A stretch of 64,000 nt of DNA from Demequina sp. NBRC 110051. GTDB lineage: Bacteria > Actinomycetota > Actinomycetes > Actinomycetales > Demequinaceae. The position numbers and the translations under genes were made by a program. The notes under the pieces are model-generated. The model saw only the letters and a program-made list of their open reading frames with translations, was not told where the DNA came from and made no database searches. This document shows, piece by piece, positions 9,401-18,552 of this stretch; position 1 is the first letter of the stretch; each line of letters begins with the position of its first letter. The stretch covers positions 292,307-356,306 of the forward strand of contig NZ_BBRH01000006.1 of assembly GCF_002090055.1 (NCBI RefSeq), in the 5' to 3' direction.

Positions 9401-9969
9401 GCGGCGAGCAGTCGGGCCACATCGAGGGCGTGGGCTTCGACCTCTATATCCGCATGGTCGGCGAGGCTGTCGCGGACTTCCGCGGCGAGGGCGACCAGGA
9501 GCGCCCCGCGATGACCATCGACCTGCCCATCGACGCGCACATCCCCGTGCAATACATCGAGCACGAGCGCCTGCGCCTCGAGGCGTACCGCAAGATGGCC
9601 GATGCCGCGGATGGGGCCGCGCTCGACGCCGTCGCCGAGGAACTCGCCGACCGCTACGGCAACCTCCCCGAGCCCGTCGAGAACCTCATGGCCGTGGCGC
9701 GCCTGCGCTGCGAGCTGCGTGGCACGGGCATCACCGATGTGGTCGCGCAGGGCAAGTACGTGCGCTTCAGCCCGGTGGAGCTGCCCGACTCGGCGGCGCT
9801 GCGCGTGAACCGGCTCTACCCGGGCACGCTCATCAAGCCGGCCGTGCGCCAGATCCTCGTTCCCGCACCGCTCACACAGCGCATCGGCGGCAAGCCCGTC
9901 GAGGGTCTGCCGGTGCTCGACTGGGTGCGCGAGGTCGTCAAGGCCACCGCGGTGGCGCCAGTAGGATGA
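6493..9969 (+). CDS. mfd: Transcription-repair coupling factor Mfd
   Basis: 1158 residues from GTG 6493 (GGAG four bases upstream); an in-frame ATG at 6448 lacks a ribosome site. In order: a UvrB-like N-terminal region, the RNA-polymerase-interacting CarD-like domain near residue 480 (AGDFVVHEAHGVGRFV), then the RecG-like translocase with Walker A GDVGFGKTE near 638-646, the DEEQ box near 739 and SATPIPRTLEM, and a C-terminal TRCF domain. Mfd removes RNA polymerase stalled at lesions and recruits UvrA. It heads the actinobacterial block mfd-lipoprotein-mazG-eno-divIC-DUF501-ppx. Confidence 0.97.
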   Translation: MNQPLSALLSSLAPRELADGAHLTAAAAAAPALVARADLDGPLVVVTATGGDADTFAAALGGYRDPARIAVLPAWETLPHERLSPRSDTVARRLATLRRIVHPELVEQEAGIPPVEVVVAPIRALLQPIVSGLPDLEPVHLRVGEEHDLTELAESLAAAAYTRVDMVEKRGEYAVRGGIVDVFAPTDPHPVRIEFFGDEVDSIRSFSVADQRSLTDVERLWAPPCRELLLSDDVRARAAQLIDQIPAASEMLAKIADGHAVEGMESLIPLLVTRLTSVPAILPRGTRMLLIEPERLARRAEDLTRTADEFLAAAWVSAAAGADSPLEPSEGSFLTLEQLREAADSRGVQWVSLGPFGAADAVVTGIADLEDHRGRLREAVGLLRSRMADGWTVVVTAASTGSAHRLAEQLTEEGVPARVQAEYERVDGIVSVVPQITGAGFSSADDGVLVMHESDLTGRAAVAAGPKVKVPSRRRNAVDPLQLRAGDFVVHEAHGVGRFVELTKRTVRGIEREYLVIEYAPSKRGGPADRLSVPTDQLDQVTKYVGGEAPSVNKMGGSDWAKTKSRAKKAVKEIAAELIRLYSARMATTGREFGPDTPWQRELEESFPFVETPDQLTTIDEVKADMERTVPMDRLVCGDVGFGKTEVAVRAAFKAIQDGTQVAILCPTTLLVKQHVDTFTERFAQFPVKVAALSRFQTDKEAKEVVEGLSDGSIDVVIGTHRLITGSVRFKQLGLVIIDEEQRFGVEHKETLKAMRTDVDVLAMSATPIPRTLEMAVTGIREMSTLATPPEERHPILTYVGPYENPQVAAAIRRELMRDGQVFYIHNSVKTITSAARRLSELVPEARIAVAHGQMSEKQLEQVIVDYYEKRYDVLVCTTIVETGLDISNANTLIVEKANTFGLSQLHQLRGRVGRGRERAYAYFLYPADRTLTETAHDRLQTIAANTDLGAGMAVAMKDLEIRGAGNLLGGEQSGHIEGVGFDLYIRMVGEAVADFRGEGDQERPAMTIDLPIDAHIPVQYIEHERLRLEAYRKMADAADGAALDAVAEELADRYGNLPEPVENLMAVARLRCELRGTGITDVVAQGKYVRFSPVELPDSAALRVNRLYPGTLIKPAVRQILVPAPLTQRIGGKPVEGLPVLDWVREVVKATAVAPVG
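9962..9967 (+). promoter_or_regulatory. -10 box (TAGGAT) of leaderless promoter inside the mfd 3' end
   Basis: TAGGAT spans the mfd stop and ends 7 nt before ATG 9975. It decides the start of the next gene in favour of 9975 over the ATG at 9966. Confidence 0.5.
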
Positions 9970-9974
9970 CGAAC

Positions 9975-10590
9975 ATGACTGAGTCCCGTCGTCGTCGCGC
10001 CCTGGGCGCCGCGGTCCTGGGATCGGCGCTGGTGCTGGCCGGGTGCGCGGTACCCGGGCAGGCCCAGGCGCCGTCCGTGGCCGCCGCAGCCGCCCAGACC
10101 ACCCTCACCAACGCCGAGGTCACCGACCTCTACGACGCGTGGGCCTACGAGGCCCACCAGCCGGTGACCCGCCAGCAGGCCGTCACGCTCGAGCTGCTGC
10201 GCCAGCCCATGCTGGACCGCATCGACGAGCTGGGCCTGCAGTACTCGCGCTTCTCGATGGAACAGGCCGCGGCTCAGGTCAAGCAGACCGAAGAGGTCGC
10301 GGGGGAGCCCAGCGAGGCGCTCGTGGATGGCTTCGAGGCCACCTACCTCATCGCGGCCTTCACGATGATCCCCGAGGACGACTCGCTCATGCGCGAGATC
10401 GCCGAGGAGGTCGCCGCGACCACCACCGTGTCGCCGCGCGAGGGCGACTTCGACGTCGACCAGCTGCTCGCCTCGATCGCCGAGGTCAGCGAGAGCGCCG
10501 CGAGCATGGCGACCGCGGGACAGCCCGCGTGGTTCACCGAGTTCAACGCGGCAAACATGTTCGTGGCGGGCGGCCAGGAGTGGCTTGCCG

Positions 10591-10598
<8 letters not shown>
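9975..10598 (+). CDS. Putative lipoprotein between mfd and mazG
   Basis: 207 residues. A basic N-terminus (ESRRRR), a hydrophobic stretch and lipobox LAGC predict lipid attachment at about Cys24 and surface location. The mature part is mostly helical, with acidic and Ala-rich segments, and I recognise no catalytic motif. Some relatives at this position in other Micrococcales carry a SurA-like N-terminal region, which would suggest a chaperone-like role, but I cannot demonstrate that here. An alternative start at 9966 overlaps the mfd stop; the TAGGAT box favours 9975. The 3' end overlaps mazG by 8 bp. Confidence 0.75.
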
Positions 10599-12611
<2,013 letters not shown>

Positions 12612-12942
12612 GGCTCGGCTGCCCGAGGCTCAGCCTCACCGCCAAGGCCGCGGATCCCTCACGGGGTCCGCGGCCTTCGCGCGTTTTCGGCCGATGCCGT
12701 GGTCGCCCGCCGCGCCTGGCTGCCCTCGCCCTGCCGCGCCTGGCCGCACCCCGTCGCGCCCGGCCGCCCACGCTGGCAATCGACCAGATGCCAGCGCCGA
12801 AGGCCGATTTCGGCTGCCCACGCTGGCATTGCGGAAGATGACGGGCTCCAGTGTCGCTGGCGGCCCGGTCCGAGCCCGCAATCCCACGACTCGCGGCGGC
12901 GCGGTGTCACCGGGGCCCGCTAGCGTCGGTGAGAATGGAGCC
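12612..12942. other. Intergenic region eno-divIC: terminator, dispersed motif, small repeats
   Basis: No gene. It holds the eno terminator (12644-12677) and one copy of the 13-bp motif GCCGATGCCGTGG (12690-12702). The 15-mer gcccacgctggcaat near 12765 recurs with one change near 12817, and the first copy can pair with tgccagcg about 20 bases on. GAGAAT 6 nt before GTG 12943 may be a weak -10 box. Confidence 0.6.
12644..12677 (+). terminator. Rho-independent-type terminator of eno
   Basis: The 15-nt arms 12644-12658 and 12663-12677 (aaggccgcggatccc against ggggtccgcggcctt) pair with one mismatch around a 4-nt loop. There is no U-tract, as is usual in high-GC actinobacteria. Confidence 0.8.
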
Positions 12943-13677
12943 GTGAGCTCACCCCGACGTCCCGGCGCGCCCTCGGGCGCCCTGCCGGCGGCGCGCGCGA
13001 GCGCAAAACCCACCACCGCCCGCACGGCGGCGACGACCGGAGCGTCCCGCGAGACCCGCGCCGGCTCCCGCCGCTCACCCGCGACGGGCGCGATTCGCAC
13101 CACGACCTCGCGTCCCGGCACCGGCCCAGGGCGGACGTCGCGCGCGAAGGCGACCACGGCATCGGCCGCCAAGACGCCTGGTATTGCGGCCGGTAGCGCC
13201 TCGGGTTCGTGGGCGGGGATGCTGACCTGGCGTACGGCGATCATCGTGTTCGTGGCGATCCTCGCGTTCGCGGTCGTGTGGCCCACCGCGCGCGCGTACC
13301 TCGAGCAGCAGGACATGCTCGACGGGCTGAGGGCCGACGCCGCCGCGGCCCAGGCCGAGGTCGACGACCTCTCTGCCGATCTTGCGCGCTGGGACGACGA
13401 CGCCTTCATCGAGGCACAGGCGCGCGAACGCCTCACCTACGTGTATCCGGGCGAGACCGCGTACCGCGTGCTGGACCCCGAGACCCTTGAAGCGGCCGCG
13501 GACGCGCAGGGCGAGGCCGCCGATGGTGTCGCCGCAACCTCGGCCGATACCTGGTATGACGCGTTGTGGAACTCCGTCGAGGTGGCGGGGGAAACCGGTG
13601 CTGGGGCTGGTAGCGGTGCCGGGGCGGGTTCCGGAGCCGGCTCCGGGGCGGGCGACGCCTCCGGCGACGACAACTAG
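12943..13677 (+). CDS. Septum formation initiator (FtsB/DivIC family)
   Basis: 244 residues. The first ~85 are basic and rich in Ala, Thr, Ser and Arg, a cytoplasmic tail typical of actinobacterial DivIC. One membrane helix follows (IIVFVAILAFAVVWPTA), then a coiled coil (YLEQQDMLDGLRADAAAAQA) and the conserved ERLTYVYPGE segment. The C-terminus is an unusual Gly/Ala/Ser run of about 25 residues ending GDASGDDN. It should sit in the divisome with FtsQ and FtsL relatives. The eno-divIC order supports the call. The start is uncertain because GGAG lies only 2 nt before the GTG. Confidence 0.88.
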   Translation: MSSPRRPGAPSGALPAARASAKPTTARTAATTGASRETRAGSRRSPATGAIRTTTSRPGTGPGRTSRAKATTASAAKTPGIAAGSASGSWAGMLTWRTAIIVFVAILAFAVVWPTARAYLEQQDMLDGLRADAAAAQAEVDDLSADLARWDDDAFIEAQARERLTYVYPGETAYRVLDPETLEAAADAQGEAADGVAATSADTWYDALWNSVEVAGETGAGAGSGAGAGSGAGSGAGDASGDDN

Positions 13678-13680
13678 ACT
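13675..13680 (+). promoter_or_regulatory. -10 box (TAGACT) of leaderless promoter for the DUF501 gene
   Basis: TAGACT includes the divIC stop codon and ends 7 nt before GTG 13688. Confidence 0.45.
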
Positions 13681-13687
13681 CCTCAGG

Positions 13688-14227
13688 GTGACTGACTCCA
13701 CCGTCCAGCCCGCCGACATCGACGCCCTGCGCGAGCAGCTGGGACGCCAGCCCCGCGGGGTCGTCGCCATCGCCGCGAGGTGCGCGTGCGGCCGGCCCAC
13801 CGTGGTCCACACCGCCCCACGCCTGCCCGACGGCACGCCGTTTCCCACGCAGTACTACCTGACGCACCCCGATGCCGTCTCCGCCGTCTCGACCCTCGAG
13901 GCCAACGGCGTGATGAAGGAGATGTCGGACCACCTGCGCGAGGACGAGGCCCTTGCCGCGGCCTACCGCGCCGCCCACGAGCGCTACCTCGAGGAGCGCT
14001 ACGCGATGGAGGATGTGCCCGAGATCCACGGGATCTCGGCCGGCGGCATGCCCGACCGCGTGAAGTGTCTCCACGTGCTGGTGGGTCACGCGCTCGCCGC
14101 CGGGCCCGGCGTCAACCCGTTGGGCGACGAGGCGCTCGCGCTGATCGCGCCGTCGTGGAGCCCCGAGCGCTGCACCTGCGGCGTCGCTGCTGATGATTCG
14201 ACTGCAACCGAAGAGGAGACCGCATGA
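13688..14227 (+). CDS. DUF501 family protein
   Basis: 179 residues. Cysteine and histidine positions typical of the family are visible: IAARCACGRPTVV, FPTQYYLTHPDAVSAVSTLE, and the C-terminal DRVKCLHVLVGHALAAGPG and ERCTCG. The function is unknown; the conserved Cys/His pairs suggest metal binding, which is inference. It always sits between divIC and ppx in actinobacteria, as here. The stop overlaps the ppx ATG by 4 bp, indicating translational coupling. Confidence 0.9.
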   Translation: MTDSTVQPADIDALREQLGRQPRGVVAIAARCACGRPTVVHTAPRLPDGTPFPTQYYLTHPDAVSAVSTLEANGVMKEMSDHLREDEALAAAYRAAHERYLEERYAMEDVPEIHGISAGGMPDRVKCLHVLVGHALAAGPGVNPLGDEALALIAPSWSPERCTCGVAADDSTATEEETA

Positions 14228-15180
14228 CCCGCGTGGCCGCCATCGACTGTGGCACCAACTCGATCCGCCTGCTGATCGCCGACGTCGCCGCCGATGGTGA
14301 GTCGCTCACCGACGTGGTGCGCCTCATGCGTGTGGTGCGACTGGGCCAGGGCGTGGACCGCACGGGACAGTTCGCTCCCGAGGCGCTCGAGCGCACCCTC
14401 GCGGCGACCGACGAGTACGCGGCCCTGTGCCGTGAGCATCAGGTCGAGGCGATCCGGTTCGTCGCGACCTCCGCGACCCGTGACGCGTCCAACCGCGACG
14501 AGTTCATCTCGGGAGTGCGCGAGCGGCTGGGAGTGGAGCCCGAGGTCGTCTCCGGCAACGAGGAGGCCGAGCTGAGCTTCCGCGGCGCCGTGTCCGTCGT
14601 CGACCCGGCCCTGGTGCCGCCGTATTTGGTGGTGGACCTCGGTGGCGGCTCGACCGAGATGGTGTTGGGGGAGCGTTCGCCCGCCGCGGCGCACTCGATG
14701 GACGTGGGCTGCGTGCGCATGACCGAGCGCCACCTGCTGAGCGACCCACCCGCCGCGGGTGAGATCTCCGGTGCGGTGGCCGATGTGCACGCCGCGCTCG
14801 ACACGGCGCTCAAGGACGTGCCGCTCGCCCAGACCCGCACCCTCGTGGGCCTCGCGGGCACCATCACGACCGTGACGGCTCAGGCGCTCGGGCTGGACTC
14901 GTATGACCGCGACAAGATCAACGGCGCACGCCTTCCCGTCGACGAGGTGCTGGCGGCGTGCGACGTGCTGCTCGCGGCCTCGCGCGAGGAGCGCACCGCG
15001 ATGCCGTTCATGCACCCCGGACGCGTGGACGTGATCGGCGCGGGTGCGCTGGTGTGGCGCGAGGTCGTGGCCCGCGTGCGCGACGAGGTCGCAGCGTCCG
15101 GCGGCACGCTCGAGGAGGTCGTCACGAGCGAGCACGACATCCTCGACGGCATCGCATTCTCGACGGTCGTGCGCGCCTGA
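14224..15180 (+). CDS. ppx: Ppx/GppA exopolyphosphatase family protein
   Basis: 318 residues, the short form usual in actinobacteria (no C-terminal HD domain). ASKHA ATPase-fold motifs are present: AIDCGTNSIRLLIADV (phosphate 1), GNEEAELSF, VVDLGGGSTEMVLGE (phosphate 2) and GLAGTITTVTA. The protein should release phosphate from polyphosphate or hydrolyse pppGpp; sequence alone does not say which dominates. Its start overlaps the DUF501 stop. Confidence 0.93.
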   Translation: MTRVAAIDCGTNSIRLLIADVAADGESLTDVVRLMRVVRLGQGVDRTGQFAPEALERTLAATDEYAALCREHQVEAIRFVATSATRDASNRDEFISGVRERLGVEPEVVSGNEEAELSFRGAVSVVDPALVPPYLVVDLGGGSTEMVLGERSPAAAHSMDVGCVRMTERHLLSDPPAAGEISGAVADVHAALDTALKDVPLAQTRTLVGLAGTITTVTAQALGLDSYDRDKINGARLPVDEVLAACDVLLAASREERTAMPFMHPGRVDVIGAGALVWREVVARVRDEVAASGGTLEEVVTSEHDILDGIAFSTVVRA

Positions 15181-15198
15181 CTTCCCCGACTCACGACG

Positions 15199-15295
15199 GT
15201 TTGGCCCATACCTGTGACTGATGTGCCCTCTGGGGCTCGTGTGTCGTGCGCGGGAGTCACATCTGTTGACACCGCTCACACGTGTGGGCCAAACC
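15199..15295. repeat. 11-bp inverted repeat upstream of the tRNA gene
   Basis: ggtttggccca (15199-15209) and tgggccaaacc (15285-15295) are perfect complements 75 bp apart, bracketing the ppx-tRNA gap. Inside are further partly complementary gtgactgatgtg and agtcacatct segments. It may fold as a long hairpin that ends ppx transcription. Confidence 0.5.
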
Positions 15296-15326
15296 GATGG
15301 GGCGGGTGCGGCACAATCGTGGTCAC

Positions 15327-15400
15327 GCCCTCGTAGCCCAATTGGCAGAGGCAGCCGACTTAAAATCGGCGCAGTGCGGGTTCGAGTCCCGCCGGGGGCA
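15327..15400 (+). tRNA. tRNA with anticodon UAA (Leu by codon), short variable loop
   Basis: All four arms fold: acceptor GCCCTCG/CGGGGGC with one T-G pair, D stem of three pairs with GG in the loop, anticodon stem GCCGA/TCGGC around CTTAAAA (anticodon TAA), T arm GCGGG/CCCGC with TTCGAGT. The discriminator is A and CCA is not encoded. The variable loop is only 5 nt (GCAGT), so this is a class I body, whereas leucine tRNAs are normally class II with a long variable arm. It would read the rare codon UUA. It may be a conserved actinobacterial form; the amino acid it carries is not certain. Confidence 0.85.
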
Positions 15401-15444
15401 CTACGCATCACAGCGCGCACGCAGCGGGAATCGGATCGTGTGCG

Positions 15445-16902
15445 ATGTGGTTGCATGATGTCGTGCCCCCGACGTCTGCCTCTGTGGGCCTGCGCTCGGA
15501 GCGCGGCCCCATCCTGCTGTCCCTCATGCTCGCCACCGCGCTCGTGGCCCTCGACGCGACCATCATCGCGACGGCGTCCTCGACGATCGCGAGCGACCTC
15601 GGCTCGTTCGCCCAGGTGCCGTGGCTGTTCTCCGCCTACCTGTTGGCGCAAGCCGTCTCCACGCCCCTGGCCGGCAGGCTGTCGGACATCTTCGGCCGCA
15701 AGCGACTGATCCTCGCGGGCGTCGCGCTGTTCTTCATCGGCTCGATCGTGTGCGGAGCCGCGTGGTCCATGGGCGCGCTCATCGCCGGACGCGTCATCCA
15801 AGGGCTCGGCGCGGGCACGGTGATGCCGGTGTCGCAGACCATCGCGGCAGACATCTACACGCTCGAGGAGCGCGCCAAGGCCCAGGGGTACATCGCGTCC
15901 GTGTGGGCGATCTCCTCGGTACTGGGCCCCACGCTGGGCGGCGCCTTCTCGGAGTTCCTGTCCTGGCGCTGGATCTTCCTCGTCAACATCCCGCTGTGCG
16001 CGATCGCGGCCTGGATGATCGTGAGGCGTTACAAGGAGTCTCCGCTCGAGGGCAAGCGCGACCCCATCGACGTGACCGGGGCCCTGCTCCTCACCGGAGG
16101 TTCCGTGTTGCTGCTCGTGGGCCTGCTTGAGGGCGGCTCCACGTGGGCGTGGGCGTCGACGCCGTCCTTCGCGGTGCTCGGCGTGGGCGCGATCCTTGCC
16201 GTGTGGTTCGCGGTGCACGCCCTGCGGGCCTCCCGTCCCATCGTCGACCTGCGCCTCCTGCAGCGCCGCGTGGTCGGGGTCTCGACTGCCATCTCGCTCG
16301 TGGTCGGCGTGATCGTGCTGGGCCTCACCACCTATGTCCCCATCTACGCCCAAGGCGTGCTGGGGTACGGCCCCCTCATCGCGGGCTTCGCGCTTGCGGC
16401 CATGACGCTCGGCTGGCCGCTGTCTGCCTCGAACTCGGGCCGGCTCTACCTGCGCCTGGGCTTCCGGGTGACCGCCATGGTGGGGTCGGCGCTCGTGGTC
16501 CTCGGCGCGGCGGCCACACTGCTCCTGGGCGAGTCGACGCCATTGATCGCTACGGCAGGGGCCACGTTCATCGTCGGCGTCGGCATGGGGCTTACCGCCA
16601 TCCCCACCCTCGTGGCCGCGCAATCCTCGGTGGCACACACCACCCGAGGAGCCGTGACGGGCGTCAACGTGTTCGCGCGCTCGCTGGGCTCCGCGCTCGG
16701 CGTGGCCGTCTGCGGCGCCATCGTCAATTCCCGGGTCGATCTGGGCGCGGACGGCACGCCTCAGGGCGAGGGGCTGATGGGAGCCCTGCACGTCGTGTTC
16801 ATCTTCGTCACGGTGACCGCCGTGGTCCTCGCGGTGCTCGCCGCGCTCATGCCCCGCGACCGGGAGGCGGCCCAGCAGCGCCGCGCCGAGCAGGCCGCCT
16901 AG
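15445..16902 (+). CDS. MFS multidrug exporter, DHA2 (14-TM, EmrB/QacA-like) type
   Basis: 485 residues and about 14 membrane segments. Motif A (GRLSDIFGRKR) follows helix 2. VIQGLGAGTVMPVSQTIAAD and the antiporter motif C equivalent (AISSVLGPTLGGAFSEFLSW) mark the proton-drug antiporter branch. It should export hydrophobic or cationic compounds in exchange for protons; the substrate is unknown. There is no regulator next to it. The start is ambiguous: ATG 15445 gives an 18-residue leader, and GTG 15463 is an alternative. It ends 18 bp before the yaeQ-type gene. Confidence 0.88.
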   Translation: MWLHDVVPPTSASVGLRSERGPILLSLMLATALVALDATIIATASSTIASDLGSFAQVPWLFSAYLLAQAVSTPLAGRLSDIFGRKRLILAGVALFFIGSIVCGAAWSMGALIAGRVIQGLGAGTVMPVSQTIAADIYTLEERAKAQGYIASVWAISSVLGPTLGGAFSEFLSWRWIFLVNIPLCAIAAWMIVRRYKESPLEGKRDPIDVTGALLLTGGSVLLLVGLLEGGSTWAWASTPSFAVLGVGAILAVWFAVHALRASRPIVDLRLLQRRVVGVSTAISLVVGVIVLGLTTYVPIYAQGVLGYGPLIAGFALAAMTLGWPLSASNSGRLYLRLGFRVTAMVGSALVVLGAAATLLLGESTPLIATAGATFIVGVGMGLTAIPTLVAAQSSVAHTTRGAVTGVNVFARSLGSALGVAVCGAIVNSRVDLGADGTPQGEGLMGALHVVFIFVTVTAVVLAVLAALMPRDREAAQQRRAEQAA

Positions 16903-16907
16903 CTGCC

Positions 16908-16913
16908 TACGCT
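16908..16913 (+). promoter_or_regulatory. -10 box (TACGCT) of leaderless promoter for the YaeQ-family gene
   Basis: TACGCT ends 7 nt before ATG 16921. Confidence 0.45.
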
Positions 16914-16920
16914 GGGGGAC

Positions 16921-17460
16921 ATGGCTGCCGGCGCGACGATCCACACGTTTGAGGTTCAGCTGGCGGACATGGACCGCGGCGTCTACGAGGACCTCGAGCT
17001 GCGCGTGGCGCGCCACCCGTCGGAGACCGCCGCGTTTCTCGTCACGCGCGTCCTCGCGTACTGCCTCGAGTACCGCGAGGGGATCGCGTTCGGGGAGGGC
17101 ATCGCCACCACCGACGAGCCCGCGGTCATCGCCCGGGACCTCACCGGCACCGTCACCGCGTGGATCGAGGTGGGCGCGCCCGAGGCCGACCGGCTCCACC
17201 ACGGCAGCCGCCTGGCCGAGCACACCACCGTCTACACGCACCGCGACCCCGCCAAGGTGCTCGCGCGCTGGGACGGCAAACGCATCCACCGCCGCGAGGC
17301 CATGACCCTTCACGCCCTTGACGGAACGTTCGTCGATGAACTGGCGAACCGCCTGGAGCGTCGCAACCGTCTCACGGTCACCCTGACCGAGCGCCACCTG
17401 TACGCCGAAATCAATGGCGAGTCCCTCGAGACCCAGGTGACTGACCACCCCCTGGGCTGA
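16921..17460 (+). CDS. YaeQ family protein
   Basis: 179 residues, matching the family length. Characteristic blocks are FEVQLADMDRGVYEDLELRV at the N-terminus, ETAAFLVTRVLAYCLEYREG, and WIEVGAPEADRLHHGSR, the nuclease-fold core that gives YaeQ its PD-(D/E)xK-like structure. Biochemical function is not established. No operon partner is obvious: the next gene starts about 200 bp away past a strong hairpin. Confidence 0.88.
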   Translation: MAAGATIHTFEVQLADMDRGVYEDLELRVARHPSETAAFLVTRVLAYCLEYREGIAFGEGIATTDEPAVIARDLTGTVTAWIEVGAPEADRLHHGSRLAEHTTVYTHRDPAKVLARWDGKRIHRREAMTLHALDGTFVDELANRLERRNRLTVTLTERHLYAEINGESLETQVTDHPLG

Positions 17461-17497
17461 ACCACGGGGGCCGGCCACGGCATCGGCCGCGGTGAAC

Positions 17498-17554
17498 CCT
17501 GGCGGGACATGAGGGTCGTTCTCGCGAGAAATCCGACCCTCATGCCCCGCCAGG
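17498..17554. terminator. 21-bp stem hairpin after the YaeQ-family gene
   Basis: Arms 17498-17518 and 17534-17554 match 20 of 21 bases; the 15-nt loop itself contains the palindrome TTCTCGCGAGAA. A second small palindrome (gagcgatcgcgctc) follows directly. A copy of GCCGATGCCGTGG in reverse lies at 17475-17487. Confidence 0.65.
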
Positions 17555-17664
17555 AGCGATCGCGCTCCCCGATCTCGCCCGTAGCGAATCCCTCTTATGG
17601 CCGATGCCGTCGCGGTCCCCTCGTTCGTTACCCTGGCAACGACCATCCCCGCCGAGGAGGACCC

Positions 17665-18477
17665 ATGTCCAGCCCCGTGTTCAACAACAACTCCGCGTTC
17701 AAGCCGGGCGCGACCATCAATCAGGATGGCTCGCCGGTCACCGCGGACCAGCTGCAGGCGCAGTTCGACGCGCCGAGCGCCACGCCCTTCGAGACCGGCC
17801 GCATGTCCTATGAGGGCGTGACGAGCAAGACGGTCGCGATGCTGCTGCTCGCGTTTATCGCCGCCATCCCCGGCTACATGTTCTTCAACTTCCTGGGCCT
17901 CATCGTGTCCGCGATCGGCGGCATGGTGCTGGGCCTGGTGCTCGCGTTCAAGCGCACCACCCCGCCCGCGCTCGCGCTGATCTACGCGGCCGTCGAGGGC
18001 TATTTCCTGGGGTCGCTGTCGACGTACATCGAGACCGGCTTCGACGTCCCCGGCGTCGCCATGCAGGCGCTGCTCGCGACCGCCGCCACGGCCGGCACGG
18101 TCCTCGTGCTGTACCGCTCCGGCAAGGTGCGCTACACCGCCAAGCTCCGCCGCTTCCTCATCATCGGCATGGTGTCCTACCTGGTGTTCTCGCTGCTGAA
18201 CGTGGGCCTGATGATCTTCGGCGCGACCGATTCCGCGTGGGGCCTGCGCACCTCCGTCGAGATCATGGGCATCCCGCTGGGAGTGATCATCGGCCTGGTC
18301 GCCGTCGGACTGGCCGCCATCTCACTGATCGGCGACTTCGACTTCGTCGAGAACGGCGTCAAGAACGGCCTGCCGGACAAGTACGAGTGGACCGCCGCGT
18401 TCGGTATCACCGTCACGCTGGTGTGGATGTACACCGAGTTCCTGCGCCTGCTCGCGATCCTGCAGGGTCGCGACTAG
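17665..18477 (+). CDS. Bax inhibitor-1/YccA family membrane protein
   Basis: 270 residues from ATG 17665 behind a perfect GAGGAGGA site. About 50 hydrophilic residues precede seven membrane helices, starting at KTVAMLLLAFIAAIPGYMFF. The late-helix acidic residues (GDFDFVENGVKNGLP) correspond to the conserved aspartates of the BI-1 fold, a pH-sensitive calcium leak channel in characterised members. This is the N-terminally extended actinobacterial subgroup. The physiological role here is unknown. Confidence 0.9.
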   Translation: MSSPVFNNNSAFKPGATINQDGSPVTADQLQAQFDAPSATPFETGRMSYEGVTSKTVAMLLLAFIAAIPGYMFFNFLGLIVSAIGGMVLGLVLAFKRTTPPALALIYAAVEGYFLGSLSTYIETGFDVPGVAMQALLATAATAGTVLVLYRSGKVRYTAKLRRFLIIGMVSYLVFSLLNVGLMIFGATDSAWGLRTSVEIMGIPLGVIIGLVAVGLAAISLIGDFDFVENGVKNGLPDKYEWTAAFGITVTLVWMYTEFLRLLAILQGRD

Positions 18478-18490
18478 CAGTTTTTCCCGT

Positions 18491-18524
18491 GACCGCGGCA
18501 TGGCCTCAGCGCCGTGCCGCGGTC
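18491..18524 (+). terminator. Terminator after the BI-1 gene
   Basis: gaccgcggca (18491-18500) and tgccgcggtc (18515-18524) pair perfectly over 10 bp, with inner GC pairs. A run of five T precedes the stem on this strand. Confidence 0.65.
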
Positions 18525-18540
18525 GCGGTGCGTCTGGCGC

Positions 18541-18546
18541 TAGTGT
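18541..18546 (+). promoter_or_regulatory. -10 box (TAGTGT) of leaderless promoter for the esterase
   Basis: TAGTGT ends 6 nt before ATG 18553. Confidence 0.45.
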
Positions 18547-18552
18547 CGCGTC

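Noticed and set aside
4939..9564. Very long open frames antisense to or in front of real genes (for example the minus-strand frame over mfd)
   Set aside because: At ~70% GC, stop codons are rare in shadow frames. The opposite strand encodes a full-length Mfd with all motifs, and the shadow products have Arg/Gly/His-rich compositions with no family resemblance.
14224..15180. Calling the Ppx/GppA protein specifically a pppGpp phosphohydrolase
   Set aside because: Motifs are common to both activities and the short length does not decide, so only the family is named.
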